Part shown: in pieces, positions 12,665-22,866 of the stretch
Position numbering within the stretch: position 1 is the first letter of the stretch
Layout of the letters: every line of letters begins with the position of its first letter
Assembly (NCBI GenBank): GCA_019022495.1
Contig: JAFEKR010000010.1
Coordinates: 558,001-622,000 of the forward strand
Reading direction: 5' to 3'
Origin: Epichloe hybrida
Taxonomy: Eukaryota; Ascomycota; Sordariomycetes; Hypocreales; Clavicipitaceae
DNA: 64,000 nt
Notes under the pieces: model-generated
The model's input: the letters and a program-made list of their open reading frames with translations, nothing else
Told to the model about the DNA's origin: nothing
Database searches by the model: none
Translations under genes and position numbers: made by a program

Positions 12665-13189
12665 GTAAGACTAGAAAGGGGCTACCTCTAAAATAAAATA
12701 TATTCTATAACCTATTGCTATTATATAACTCTTACTATTACTAGATAAGTAATAAGATAATAATAGCATAGTATTACTACTAGCTAGTAAGGTTTTCTTT
12801 ACTACTAAATACCTTTAGACCTTATAGGACTAGGCTATTATCTTTAACCCTATATATAGTATTTAATTAAGGGCTATTTAAGAAAGAGCCTAGAGGTTTC
12901 TTATTAAGGTATTAATAAGAGAGTAAGTAGTAAATTATTTTATAAGTACCTATAAAGCGCTTTAGTTTAGAGGCTATACCTAAGTCCTAGTGTAAGAGCC
13001 TTTTATAATAACCTTAATATAGTAATATTATAATTTACTAGTAGTAAGGTACTTAGGCTATAATACTATATTTTAAATCTTATAATAGTAGTTTTACTAG
13101 GATAAAATATTATAAGATATTACTAGGTTTATTTATAACTATTACTACTATAGTAATTATAAGAGCTATTAATAGCGCTAGGGCTTACT

Positions 13190-14300
13190 AAAGCCTTTAC
13201 TTATCCCTAACTAGTTCTAGTTATAAATCTTTATTAACTTTATAATAAGCTTACTAGCACTATCCCTAGAAAAGCTATAATATCTAATAGTTATAATAGA
13301 TTAACTCTTTAAATTTATATAGCTTAAGGCTATAACTTTTATAAGAGCTAAGGAATATATAAAGAGGTTTAAAATAGTCTAGTAGTAGTTTAAAGAGTTT
13401 TCTTAATTAATTAGTATAGATTATAGTTTAGATTAGTTAGGAAAATTTTAGATAATATTATACTCCTTAGTTAGGATTAATTAGTTACTTTTTATATTAT
13501 ATTACTTATAGACTAATAGTAATATAAAGTAAGTAAACTAAGAGATATAAGTAATACTATATATTATAGTCTTTTTCTTATAGTTTAACTAGCTAAAATA
13601 TCTAGTTACTTACTAGCTTATAATTAATAATAGGCTTTTTTCTATAATAGGAGTTAGCTTAAATAAGTTACTATATAGCTATAACCTAAAGCTAGTCTAG
13701 TTACTACTAGATTAGTTTACCTTTATAATAATACTAAAGGGATAAGTAATATAGTTTCTTAAGTACCTTTAAGAGGGTATTTATCTAGTATAAGCTATAA
13801 TAGCTTATATATAATAAAGGTAGTAAAATACTATATTTACTTTATATTAGCTAGTAAAATAGTTTTAAGTTAAAAATAAGGTATAGCTTTTACTTAATAA
13901 TATTAAAACTAACTATCTCTTATAGAAACTTAATTAAGTAATAGTAAAGTATATAGTTATAAAAGTCCTAATACTTCTTATAATATAGCTAAATATCCTA
14001 AGAGGTATTTACTTAGTTTTCTATATAAATCTTATTAAATATATTATAAAGGATTCTTTTCTTAGTTAAAAGTTCTAGGACTTTAATTTAAAACTAGAAT
14101 AAGTCCTTATAAAGGGTAATAATAAACTTATTAAGGAATATTAAGTTAAATAAATCCTAGTAGCTTAGAATACCTTAGGCTAAAGTAAGAGATATAATAT
14201 ACTTATTAAGTAAGTAAGTTATATATAGCCTATATAAAAACCACTAGAAAATATAATATAAATATAAGCTTTTAATAAGTTTAAGGTAAAATAAGAAAAT
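13190..14300 (+). pseudogene. pol: Integrase and chromodomain relic, Gypsy B1b
   Basis: Parallel to 27120-28225 in B2. The integrase core is traceable by position (catalytic Asp positions read as Asn or Asp), and the chromodomain near 14180-14290 retains its aromatic-cage and TWEP-like layout as KRYNILIK followed by PLENI. The integrase would insert the cDNA; the chromodomain would tether it to heterochromatin. Inactive, with many TAG/TAA codons. Confidence 0.7.
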
Positions 14301-14880
14301 ATATAATATAATAATAAACTAAATTAATTTTAGAAAACTTATTTACTTATAAAAACTCTTATATATATTTAAGATACTAATATATTATAGTTTATTACTA
14401 TTACTTAAAGAGAATAATTATTTTTTAAGTCTTTATTTAAGTTAATAAAAGAGCTTATATAAGTATATACTACCTTTATTTAAAGTTAGTACTTTACTAA
14501 TATAGCTATAGTAAGCTTATTAAGTAATAGTTATAGTATAAAGAGTTACTTACCTAGGATATAACCTAGATTTTAAATAATATAAGTAAGGTTAGTATAT
14601 AAAGTATAAGTAAGTAAGGGTATAATAAAAGTGCTAGTAAGAGAATAGTAAGTAAAAAAGGTAATTTTAGTAAGATAAAAAAATATTATTTCTAGCTAAG
14701 GGCTAGCTAGCTCTAGGGTTTTTAAAGGCATATTTAAGAGAAAAACTTATTAACCTTAACTTAAAGGGAAGATAAGTAAGCTACTAGTAATAATAAAAAA
14801 GGGAGTTATTACCTAACTTAGTAATTTAATAATAGTGCTAGTTCTTACTATAGTAATAAAGGGTAAGCGCTTAGATAAAG

Positions 14881-14993
14881 TGTCAGAACCCGAAGGTGTG
14901 CGGGTAAGCCATTGAACCACCAAAAGATTCACTAATGCTAGCTCTCGCTTGCATTGCACCTTACAATTGATTATTAGGCGCGCGCACCTGACA
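14881..14993 (-). repeat. Terminal repeat of TRIM D (3' LTR on the minus strand)
   Basis: 113 bases, nearly identical to 15330-15442 (one C/T difference, ACTAATG versus ACCAATG). TG...CA ends. The near identity suggests recent insertion or escape from RIP because the repeat is short. Confidence 0.9.
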
Positions 14994-15329
14994 ATTATCC
15001 CTTCCCTTGTAAGGCTCGCCCCGAGCCAAGGGCCCCACACAGGCTAGCGGCTAGCAACGTACGCAACCTTAGCTTGGATTAGGCCTAGTCATCCGTGGCC
15101 TCTGAGATAATCAACCAATTGTGAACCCCCAAGGCCTAGTACGCACGGCAGCTAGGCCTATACATCACCTAGTGCACGTGACCTTATGCAGGTGTGCGCC
15201 CGTACCTGCCCTGTGAGCCTAATGTAAGCTACTAAGCCACTAGTAATTCAAACCTAGACCTATTATAGGAATTACAAGGACTTGAACCTAGGACTAGCAC
15301 TCTAGAAGACCCGTGAGAGCTAGCATTAA

Positions 15330-15442
15330 TGTCAGAACCCGAAGGTGTGCGGGTAAGCCATTGAACCACCAAAAGATTCACCAATGCTAGCTCTCGCTTG
15401 CATTGCACCTTACAATTGATTATTAGGCGCGCGCACCTGACA
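15330..15442 (-). repeat. Terminal repeat of TRIM D (5' LTR on the minus strand)
   Basis: Second 113-base repeat. Its minus strand holds TGGTTCAATGGC (15357-15368), which resembles a tRNA A box, 68 bases before a B-box-like GGTTCAAGTCC (15278-15288) in the centre. Whether this is a working Pol III promoter cannot be decided from sequence. Confidence 0.85.
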
Positions 15443-16577
15443 TAAAGGTAGTAAATTAATTATATATTTCTTTATATATAGTATTTAAGCTACTAATAAC
15501 CTATTAGTTCTATTAGAATAACATACTAGTAACTTATTATATAAAGTATACTATACTATAACTAGCTAAAGGGCTAGTATTAATACAGGGAATAATATTA
15601 AGGCTAGTTATATTTATTATAAGGGTATTTATAGCTAGAAATGCCCTAAGAGCTAAGTAAATAAAAGCTAGGTTAAACTATACTTAGTTAAGAAGGGCAT
15701 TCTAGTAGCTAATAAAATAGTAATATCTCTAGGATAAAATAAGTATTCTTTTTTTATATTTATAGTCTTAAGACTCTAGGTTTAATAATATATATACTTA
15801 TAGTAATTTTAGCCTGAAGATTTTTAAGGGTATATTAAAGTTATAGGTTAGTAAATAAGAGCCTAGTATACTATATATAAGTAATATAGTATTACTAATA
15901 AGAAAGGTATAATTCCTTACTTCTAGAGGTATACTAATCTAAGATACTAGTAATAAGAGCTTATTTAATATAAGGACTATAGGAATACTAGACTAACTTA
16001 AGTATAGTATACTATTTATTATTAGAGTTTTCTTTTATAAGGTACTTACTAATAAAATAAAATAAAGGTATTATAAGAGTAGCTATAAAAATAGCTATAA
16101 AAGTAAAAGTATAATTTAATAGTAAGGTATTTTTAGTAAAGGGAATAACTTATTAAGAGAAAGAAGCTAATAAAATAAAGGGAAAGGTATAATAGAATTA
16201 TAATAATAAAGGGATAGTATTATATAAAGGGAAAAGTAAAATAGTATAAGTATAAGTAAGATATTTATACTAGAAGTTATACTTATACTAGGTAAGTTAT
16301 AAATAAGTAAGGGTAGGGTAGTTATCTATAATAAATAACCTATTAGTAAGGCAAACGCGTTATATACACTGTAAAATAATACTTAGAAGTAAGGGGGTTA
16401 TTATTATAATAAATAATAAGGTAGTAAAGCAAGCGCCTATTAGACACTTTATAAATAGTTATTAGTAAGAATAGTTTTTATTATAATAACTAAGGGCATA
16501 TATAATATAAGTATTACATATATTACTAGGGGATATTATAAAGGGGAATTTATTAGTAATAGGTAAGTAAGGGTATA

Positions 16578-16798
16578 TATAAAGGCTTAGGCTTTACCTA
16601 AGTATTATTTATATAGTAATTAGAGAGGGAATTAGTAAAAGTAATTAGGGTAAGGAAAAGGGGGGGCTTTTATAAGTAGCCTAGAGGGTATAAGGGGTAT
16701 TACTAGGGATAGCCTCTTACCCTTTTTCCTTTTCTCCTTAAGTCTCTTAATACTATATTAACGCCCTATCGCAGTCGCCTAGGGGCCAGTCCATAACA
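16578..16798 (+). repeat. 3' LTR of Gypsy B1b
   Basis: About 221 bases matching 29940-30156. The outer end (from about 16690, CTCCTTAAGTCTC to CCATAACA) is un-RIPed, while the inner start is RIPed (TGTAAGAGC to TATAAAGGC). Confidence 0.85.
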
Positions 16799-18447
16799 TA
16801 AGCGAATTATTTCCTTAACATAACGAGGAATTCTTTTAATCTAAGCTTGCACCTGTTTTTAAGGCATTTCTTCCTATGCTTTCTCCTAAGCTACTGTGGC
16901 TTCTTTCTAATTCTTTAGGGCACCTTTGCGGGTTATCTTTACCTTTAAATACTACTAAGCAGGTTTAATCGCGTTTAAATCAGGGGAATTCCCTAGCTAT
17001 AGCAGCTTCTTAACCCCCTAAGCATTATAGACTAACTATTAATAGCTATAAGCGTATAAGGGGGCCTTATCCTCTTACACCACTATATTTAGCCTCTTCT
17101 TCTAATATTCCTTTGCAAAGGGAAGTAGCTTCTTATTTAGAATTTCCTTCTAGTATTAGTACTAGTTAATCCCCTTATCTCTCTTCTTCCCTTTTATCTC
17201 TTACTTAAGCTTCCTGTTCTTTTTATTCTAATTCCACTAGGGTGTCATGGTCTAGCCCATAGGGCTAATCGCGAGTGCCTGCGCCACCATGTGGGTTTGA
17301 CCCCAATTCCATTGCGCTATAGCAACAAAAGAATACGCATTGTACAAGTCCCTGTAACTTATGCAATTAACACCTATATTGCTAGGTCTAGGCAAAGCCT
17401 AGATTATCACATAGGGCTTCTAACTAGGCTTAATACAAAGCCCTAGCTAGTTAATTCCTAATATTAGAAGCCACTATTCATAATAAGTAAGTTCTAGCTC
17501 CTTATTTAATTCTTCAATAACCTTATTAGCTTCCTTCTTCTCTATAATAGTCTCTAGCTTCTAATAGTAGTAAGGACTCTTCTAATCCTAACTAAACGTA
17601 GCCTAGAATATAAATTCCATTAATCCCTTCTATCGCTTATAAATATAGCTCTTTACTAAGCTTTCTATTAGTTATCACCACACACAATACCCTCCCCTTT
17701 AATGTAATAAGATAATTACTATTTTATTAGTCTAAATAACATTCTTCTAGTGTTTAAGGGTCTAGTAATAATAGGCTAGGTAGAATTCTAGCTTATCTTT
17801 CTTTATCTAAGCTATTAGACCTGCTTTTCTTATTAGCTTAGTCTTTAAAAACCCTAAATGTTTTAAAGTCTATAAGATAGTTAATGTTAAAGCATAAATT
17901 CCTTCTTAACTAAGCTTAGTAGCTAGGTTAGTACTGCTCTTTTCCCTTCTATAATGGTTAAGAGTAACCTTTTTAATAAACTTTGTTTATAAGTTAGGAT
18001 TATCTATATAGGACAGTTTACTAGATTATTTAGCATTAACCACGTACTTTATATTAATATAAAGAGGTTAAATTATATAATTAAATCCTTAATCACAAGC
18101 TTAACCAAAGATTTAGCACATAGCCTTTAGACTAATCCCTAGATTATAAGTGATCTTATGGTTTAGCAGCCCTTAAGCTTTTATAAGCAATACATAGGCC
18201 CTATTAGCTACGGTTAAGGTTTAAGCTATTATTATAAAAGGAAGCAAAGAAGGAAGTAGCTTAGCAAGAGAATCTAGCTAACTTTGGCAATAGTTATAGC
18301 ACTAGTGGCAAAAGTAAGCAAAGAGAGGGGAACTAGAGAAAAGGTAAGCCTCTTATTTAATTTACCTAGTGAGACTACGACCCCGCTAGCTAATTATCCT
18401 TAACTAGAGTCGCGTGCAGGGGACACGACTTTTGACTTCGACCTCCG
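16799..18447 (-). pseudogene. Tc1/mariner transposase relic with right terminal repeat
   Basis: Minus-strand DDE transposase, lightly RIPed and with frameshifts. From N to C: a helix-turn-helix-like region at about 18.0-18.25 kb; a KKDK...LKH-KNVI-TDK block at about 17730-17790, the usual first-Asp motif; an equivalent of the MFWGCFS block at about 17590-17625; and an intact NSPDLNAIKP at about 16960-16990, holding the third catalytic position region. The right end is probably the TIR CGGAGGTCGAAGTCAAAAG read inward from 18447, with TA at 18448-18449. The left end is lost to Gypsy B1b, inserted at 16798. A solo LTR interrupts it at 17243-17411. Confidence 0.8.
17243..17411. mobile_element. 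Solo LTR (169 bp) inside the mariner relic
   Basis: Sequence TGTCATGG...TTATCACA flanked on both sides by TAGGG (17238-17242 and 17412-17416). Removing it and one TAGGG rejoins the mariner coding sequence, so the boundaries are secure. Normal composition, not RIPed. No full-length relative is present in the window. It contains a tRNA T-loop-like GGGTTTGACCCC near 17291, discussed under rejected ideas. Confidence 0.8.
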
Positions 18448-19270
18448 TATTACTGCTATTATTACTAGCTATAGAAGTTATTAATTTAATACCTCTAGCA
18501 TTAATTTTATCTATTTAAAGGTCTCTAGCATTAATTTTATTAATTTAAAGACCTCTAGTATTAAATTTATTAATATTAATATTATTATTAGAAGATAAGT
18601 TATATAGTTAGCAGTTAGATTTATTAGAAATCTAACGTAAGGAAGCCTAGCTACTTTATTATCTTAGTTATTTATACTTATAGATTTCTAAGATTTTAGG
18701 TCTTTCTATACACTAAGTTTAATATTTAATTATAAAAATAAGAGGTCTAAAATATTAGTTAGGTTACTCTTTAAAGCTAATAGAAGCCTATATTAATTAA
18801 CTTATTAAATTTATTATAAGTAATAAGGGAGCTTGCTTACTAATACATAAGCAAATTCCCTTAGCCCTTAGATAGAATATTAGTTAATATTATATCTATT
18901 ATACCCTTTAGAAGCGTAGCTTCTAATAATATTAAGCCCTAGTTAAGCCCCTAATATTAGAAGCTAATTACTAAAAGCAGTTATAATAGGCTCTTAACTA
19001 TAGGTCTTAGTCTTTATATAACTAGGCTAAGGTCCTTTAGTTAGATAAATCTTAGATTAATCCTAGTAGCTATAGAGTTAGCTTTATAACTTAAAGGATT
19101 CAAGAAGCCCTTAATCTAACCTATATTATTAAATAATATTATAAAAAAGAAAGGCTTTATATTTTAGGGCTACTTTTCTATATAAGTAAAAAAGGGTTTA
19201 TTTCTCTTCTAGGAAAAGGAATAGGGATTTATTAACGCTAAGTCTTACACTAAATAATATATACTGCTAA
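18448..19270. other. AT-rich intergenic stretch, no gene seen
   Basis: TA-rich, RIP-like sequence between the mariner right end and the gene island. A tandem triplet of about 34 bases (CCTCTAGCATTAATTTTAT type) lies at 18488-18575. An inverted pair around GAAGCGTAGCTTC occurs near 18912. No coding frame or known element is recognised. Confidence 0.6.
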
Positions 19271-19282
19271 TTAATAGTTAGA

Positions 19283-19501
19283 TTAGATATTATCCAGGAG
19301 AACGCAGGCATCATCTAAATCTGTCCGCTCCTTTCTAGTACCTCGGCGCTCAAATGCTGTGACAATCTTTTCCTGGAGCAACCAGCGAGCGCTGAACACG
19401 GGAACTTCAATTCCCGATACAGTGCCCAATAATGTTGCCCATCTAGCGTATGAGAACACCCGGCGATACGCGCGCTTATCTGCATCCATGCAGCTGTTCA
19501 T
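19283..19501 (-). pseudogene. C-terminal remnant of a nucleotidyltransferase-like family protein
   Basis: 72-residue reading frame with ordinary codon use. The segment VPVFSARWLLQEKI followed by ERRGTRKERTDLDDA resembles the C-terminal part of uncharacterised fungal proteins with a nucleotidyltransferase-like fold (family from memory, not searched). It lacks the N-terminal half, and a stop lies a few codons upstream in frame, so it is an exon or a broken paralogue. Its end falls exactly where AT-rich sequence begins, which suggests truncation at the island edge. It lies on the same strand as, and downstream of, the gene at 20053-20780. Confidence 0.4.
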
Positions 19502-19645
19502 CCGGCGCTTGAAGTTCGTTCGTAAGCATCAGTGGGGTATTGGACATCCATTCTCAGTCCTAAAGACAGACATAAGCATATGCAAACTGGCTTCGGCTCA
19601 ACCAGAAGTTTGGGGTCTAGTAAGGAAGCGGGTCATGATTTTCAT

Positions 19646-20019
19646 CTAGACCCGGCCGTCCACGATATCTGGCGGATATCGCAGGGGCTTTTTTTTGGAT
19701 GCGTGATCGGCGGATGACCCCGCAGATGACAGGCAAGCCTGTAGTATCCTGGATTTCCTGGTTATATGAGCAAGGCGACGCTTGCGCCAGACAAATGCGC
19801 ATTGCGGCACAATAAAAATTGTGTCTGCGTGAAGCACCGCGTCTAGCGATTCATGTGACCTAACTTGCGCATGGTAGCTCGTATGGTGCTGATACTGTGT
19901 CCGAAAATGGGCAATGTGTCTCCAACGTATCGTTCAGCGCACTGCCGCCATATCCTGTTTTGCCCAAACGGTGTGCTCTTTCTTGATGGCTTCAACGTCC
20001 TCACACGAGGTGAGCCCAT
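19646..20019 (-). pseudogene. Possible broken small gene, function unknown
   Basis: Two minus-strand frames with normal composition follow each other: 19843-20019 (58 aa, starting MGSPRVRTLK, with RYVGDTLPIFG inside) and 19646-19837 in another frame (containing DTIFIVPQCAFVW and a basic KKKPLRYPP tail). They could be one coding region with a frameshift or a missed intron. I do not recognise the product. The pair lies between two same-strand gene segments in the island. Confidence 0.3.
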
Positions 20020-20052
20020 GGTTTATGCGAGTGCTGAACTCAGAAATCTACG

Positions 20053-20780
20053 TCAGACTGCTTTAGCTAGATTCTCATCGTATCCCACTCTTCCCAGCCG
20101 TTTCGTGTATGTGATGCGGTCAATACCTTGGGCTGACCTTCGAATGCTCTTGTTGAACCAATCCCGAGCGCCGTCATCATCACATTCATCCAAAACGTCA
20201 TCTCCGAGCATAAGCTCCCCATATATATAGGAAACTGCCCACATGCTTAAACTTGATGTCCACATCCCCAAAACAGGCTCTCTTACCAGAGTTTGAACGA
20301 AGCTTCGTACAAGAACGGCCGCATCCGGATACAGAATATTGCCATCGCGGGAGACCGCGCTCTCTGTGAGCGAATCGAATTGAACATGGGTATATGAAGA
20401 GGGCAAAAGGGCAACTTTTGCCGTCATTTGTTTCTCTGAAGGGAATGTGAAGCGCGCCGAGTTCTTGTCCAGGCTGTCAAACTCCTTCACAATACGACGA
20501 TATATATTCTCCTTAAGCCTCCCTTTGTAGAAGTTCGGGTCGAGAGAGCCATATGACCAGACCCAGTCCTCAAAGCCTGCTGATCGCAGTCGTTGCACAG
20601 CATCGTCGAAGTCGGCATTTCGAATGACGATCATGTAATTCTGCCATTCATCAACACAAGTCCACAATATTGACGCACAGAACTTACATCGCATACCAGG
20701 CAGACTCCGAGTGCGGCAATAGCTCGTTCCCCCCATAAAAGACCTTGGATGGGCCCCAGGGCAGAAGCGATGAACTCCAT
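20053..20780 (-). CDS. Conserved fungal hypothetical protein, two exons
   Basis: Best model: ATG at 20780, exon 1 20688-20780 (31 codons), intron 20641-20687 (47 nt, GTAAGT donor, CAG acceptor, phase 0), exon 2 20053-20640, giving 226 aa. This start replaces the longer unspliced frame from 20847, because exon 1 reads MEFIASALGPIQGLLWGERA in the correct phase and joins directly to NYMIVIRNADFDDAVQRL. The layout, a small helix with a conserved Gly/Trp then a D-rich strand-helix unit, resembles nucleotidyltransferase-like fungal proteins of unknown function. I see no catalytic motif I can name with certainty. Later segments (WSYGSLDP, NSARFTFPS, VALLPSSY) are typical of a folded globular protein, with no signal peptide or membrane segment. 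It is the only intact-looking gene in the window. Confidence 0.65.
20641..20687 (-). other. 47-nt spliceosomal intron
   Basis: On the minus strand it starts GTAAGTTCTG and ends GAATGGCAG. The length is typical of filamentous ascomycete introns. 47 is not a multiple of three, and its removal brings an upstream frame with a good ATG into phase. Confidence 0.7.
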
Positions 20781-20885
20781 CGATGGAAGATGACTGGCAG
20801 AAATGGAACAACTTGGAACCTAGGAGGGAGATCGGGTGTATATGCACCAGTACTGGGCGGGGTGTCTAGACTGCACGTGGCATCT

Positions 20886-20899
20886 ACTCCGCACGGAGT
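20886..20899. promoter_or_regulatory. Palindromic CCG-N2-CGG site upstream of the gene at 20053-20780
   Basis: ACTCCGCACGGAGT is a 6-bp perfect inverted repeat around CA, 106-119 bases upstream of the start codon. CCG/CGG half-sites in palindromic pairs are the usual targets of fungal Zn2Cys6 regulators. It sits in the short un-RIPed strip (to about 20950) before AT-rich sequence resumes. Function is inferred. Confidence 0.4.
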
Positions 20900-20949
20900 A
20901 AAGTTTAGCCAGCCCGTGAAACTTTGTCAAACATGCTTAAGTCAGTAAT

Positions 20950-21952
20950 TTGCACCACCTAGGAGCGCATTATTATTATTAATATTATGTATATTACGCC
21001 CGGAGGGTCCCCCTATAGAGCTACTACGCTAAGCTATGTACCTTCTATATATTTATCTTATCTTACCTAGAGCCCTATATATATCTGTTAAAAATAAGAC
21101 CTATTTTTAGCTCTTTCTAGTTAAAGGACCTTTTTATTACTAGCTTACATTGTAAGCCTAATAGCTACACTATAGCTATTAATAGTTATAACTAACTATG
21201 TAAATAACTAATTTTAATCAATTATAAATTATTTAATTACGTTATAGTTGCAAGCGTAGCTATAACCACGCCACTAGTAATTAGGTAAGCAGGCTACCCT
21301 ATACGCAGGTTACCCTATAGCTATCTTTAATAGCGATTTTCTCTTTAACTAGAGGTTATATAAAAGTCTTATATATAGTAAATTAAAGCTAGAAAATAAG
21401 GCTTTTATTTAATATAGGAATATTTTTTATACTAAAATTTAGTGTATATAGGTTGCTAGTTTATATAGTAGTAAGTTAATTTTTTGGATTTTGTATATAA
21501 ATAAATTTTATAGAAAATAAAAAGTGGCCTATAAGACCTCTTTAGTAGTCTAGATTTACTAATGTAGTTAGTAAGTATATAAGAGAAAAAAGATCTATTC
21601 AATCTAGCTAGATAGCTAGGCCTCTTAATCTAATAGCTACATTGCCTATATAACATGACTAAAATCAATTTTATTGCTTTATTAGCTACTATAAAAGTAA
21701 TCTAAATTAAATTTAATTAGTTAATAACTACTATAACCTTCCGTTGCGTTATATTAAATATTTAACGTAGTGGTTTTACTAGTCCCTAACCATGGAGCTG
21801 CACCTATATAGCTATTGCTAACTAGTAACTAGCTCCTTATATTTTAATAGGTTATAAGCCTAGCTTCTATTACTATAGAATCTTTTTAGGTTACTTTACG
21901 TATGGTTATAGAAGACTTCCCTTCTATAAAAAAGGAAGGACTTATAAGATAG
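20950..21952. other. AT-rich stretch without a recognised gene
   Basis: Mostly RIP-like, with a few un-RIPed patches (20996-21030 and 21237-21320). It holds one arm of a 59-base inverted repeat (21088-21147) whose partner is at 30157-30215, a hairpin GTTATAG...CTATAAC at about 21241-21267, and a direct repeat of AGG(C/T)TACCCTATA at about 21287-21320. No coding frame is recognised. Confidence 0.6.
21088..21147 (+). repeat. Inverted repeat arm (partner 30157-30215)
   Basis: CTGTTAAAAATAAGACC at the outer end and TTATTACTAG at the inner end. The reverse complement occurs at 30157-30215 with only a few differences. It may be two inverted fragments of one older repeat rather than element ends, because Gypsy G's LTR pair overlaps the interval. 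Confidence 0.7.
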
Positions 21953-22088
21953 TGTGAGCACAATGGTAGCTAGGCAAGAGGTATAGGGGCTCTAGTATAT
22001 TAACTAAAGCTTGCTAGGTCTAAGTGTGTTATACGTGCGAGTGGCTAGCTTATAGCTAGTGTACCTATATTATAAGTAAAGCCTTATA
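21953..22088 (-). repeat. LTR of Gypsy G, left copy
   Basis: TGTGAGCACAATGGTAGC...GCCTTATA. It aligns with 33522-33719 but lacks about 60 bases between two GCTAGTG repeats. In the minus orientation the LTR reads TGTAAGGCCCC...CTCACA. The flank is GATAG (21948-21952); on the right side of the other copy AATAG is found one base off, so a target duplication is possible but not clean. Confidence 0.55.
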
Positions 22089-22866
22089 ATTACCCCTTTA
22101 CTTATAGCTAGGGTTTTAAATACCTTTTACTAGCTATTTTATAGCTATTTACTAAGTAATAGCTATATTAAAATAATAATAAATAATATATAGCACTTAA
22201 CTATAAATATACCTATAACTCTTTATTATATTACCTATTTTATCCTTATATAACTATAGTTTATTCTTTATAAAATATTATAACTTTCTTATACTAATAC
22301 TCTTCCCTCATTAGTTATTACTATCTAACTATTAAAATAGTAACTATTTACTTAAAGAAATACTTTTATATATACTATTTATATATAGAATATACTAATT
22401 TTAAGAAATACTTACTTATTAAGCCTAAGATACCTAAGATTAAGTGTCTTTTCCCCTAGGCTTTATTATTTAACCTAGCTAAGGCTTATGCCTTTAAGTG
22501 CTATATTTAGTATAAGAAAAAAGGTAATCCTTATAAGACTATAATTTATCCCCTTATTACTTACTTTTTTACTTCTTATTACTAACTTTTTATTATAGGC
22601 TATACTTACTATAAAGGGTAATTTTTCTAATTTATTAATAATTCTAGCTTAAGTCTAGTTACTTCTAAATACTATAAAAGATAAGGAGTTTACTAAGCTT
22701 ATCCTTATATTTTCAGAGGTAACTTACTACTAACTTATTAAGTATTATATTAGCCTTATTATAAGCTTTAACTATACTAATACTACTTATTATATTATAT
22801 TTAGTTTAACTAGTGTTACTAAGGCTTATTAGGTTAGTAATTCCTACTGCTTTATCTAGTCTTTAC
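22089..22866. other. Internal stretch next to the Gypsy G LTR, unrecognised coding relic
   Basis: RIPed. The plus strand from about 22310 reads protein-like (KPKIPKIKCLFP, then CYI and YKKKGNPYKT) with many Tyr residues where Cys may have stood; no family is recognised. It ends CTAGT (22856-22860) plus six bases before Gypsy B2, while CTAGT also follows B2 at 30157-30161, so CTAGT may be B2's target duplication. Confidence 0.4.

Larger units (their letters stand above)
14881..15442 (-). mobile_element. Un-RIPed TRIM element D (562 bp)
   Basis: Terminal-repeat retrotransposon in miniature. Two 113-base direct repeats (14881-14993 and 15330-15442; TGTCAG...CTGACA) differ at about one base and flank a 336-base non-coding centre. 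A perfect 5-bp target duplication TAAAG sits at 14876-14880 and 15443-15447. Unlike its host it has normal composition with abundant CpG, CpA and TpG. The minus orientation is chosen because the relatives at 47627 and 62882 read that way. The centre holds a tRNA T-arm-like block (15278-15311). There is no ORF, so movement would need proteins from another element. Confidence 0.9.
12665..16798 (+). mobile_element. Gypsy B1b: 3' part of a family B chromovirus, plus strand
   Basis: Matches 26430-30156 of B2: end of RNase H, integrase (about 13.0-13.8 kb), chromodomain (about 14.15-14.30 kb; KRYNILIK...ENI), long 3' region and 3' LTR (16578-16798). The TRIM at 14881-15442 is inserted in its 3' region. 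It ends in the C-terminal coding part of a mariner relic, followed by TAAGC. Its 5' half is not contiguous: minus-strand B1a abuts it at 12664/12665. All frames are RIP-broken. Confidence 0.85.

Noticed and set aside
14813..15040. 75-aa minus-strand frame as a gene
   Set aside because: It spans the edge of TRIM D and its terminal repeat; no protein character.
15278..15368. A complete tRNA gene in TRIM D
   Set aside because: A-box and B-box-like motifs are present, but no acceptor stem or anticodon arm can be paired, and the spacing is too long.
15600..15660. Zinc knuckle in the 3' tail of Gypsy B
   Set aside because: Spacing of the possible Cys/His codons does not fit CX2CX4HX4C in both copies.
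17243..17411. tRNA-derived SINE (T-loop-like GGGTTTGACCCC and a D-arm-like TAGCCCATAGGGCTA)
   Set aside because: The segment has TG...CA ends and a 5-bp target duplication TAGGG, and no A-rich tail, so a solo LTR explains it better.
19359..20948. Plus-strand frames in the gene island (19359-19649, 19865-20230, 20745-20948)
   Set aside because: Opposite-strand shadows of the minus-strand gene segments.
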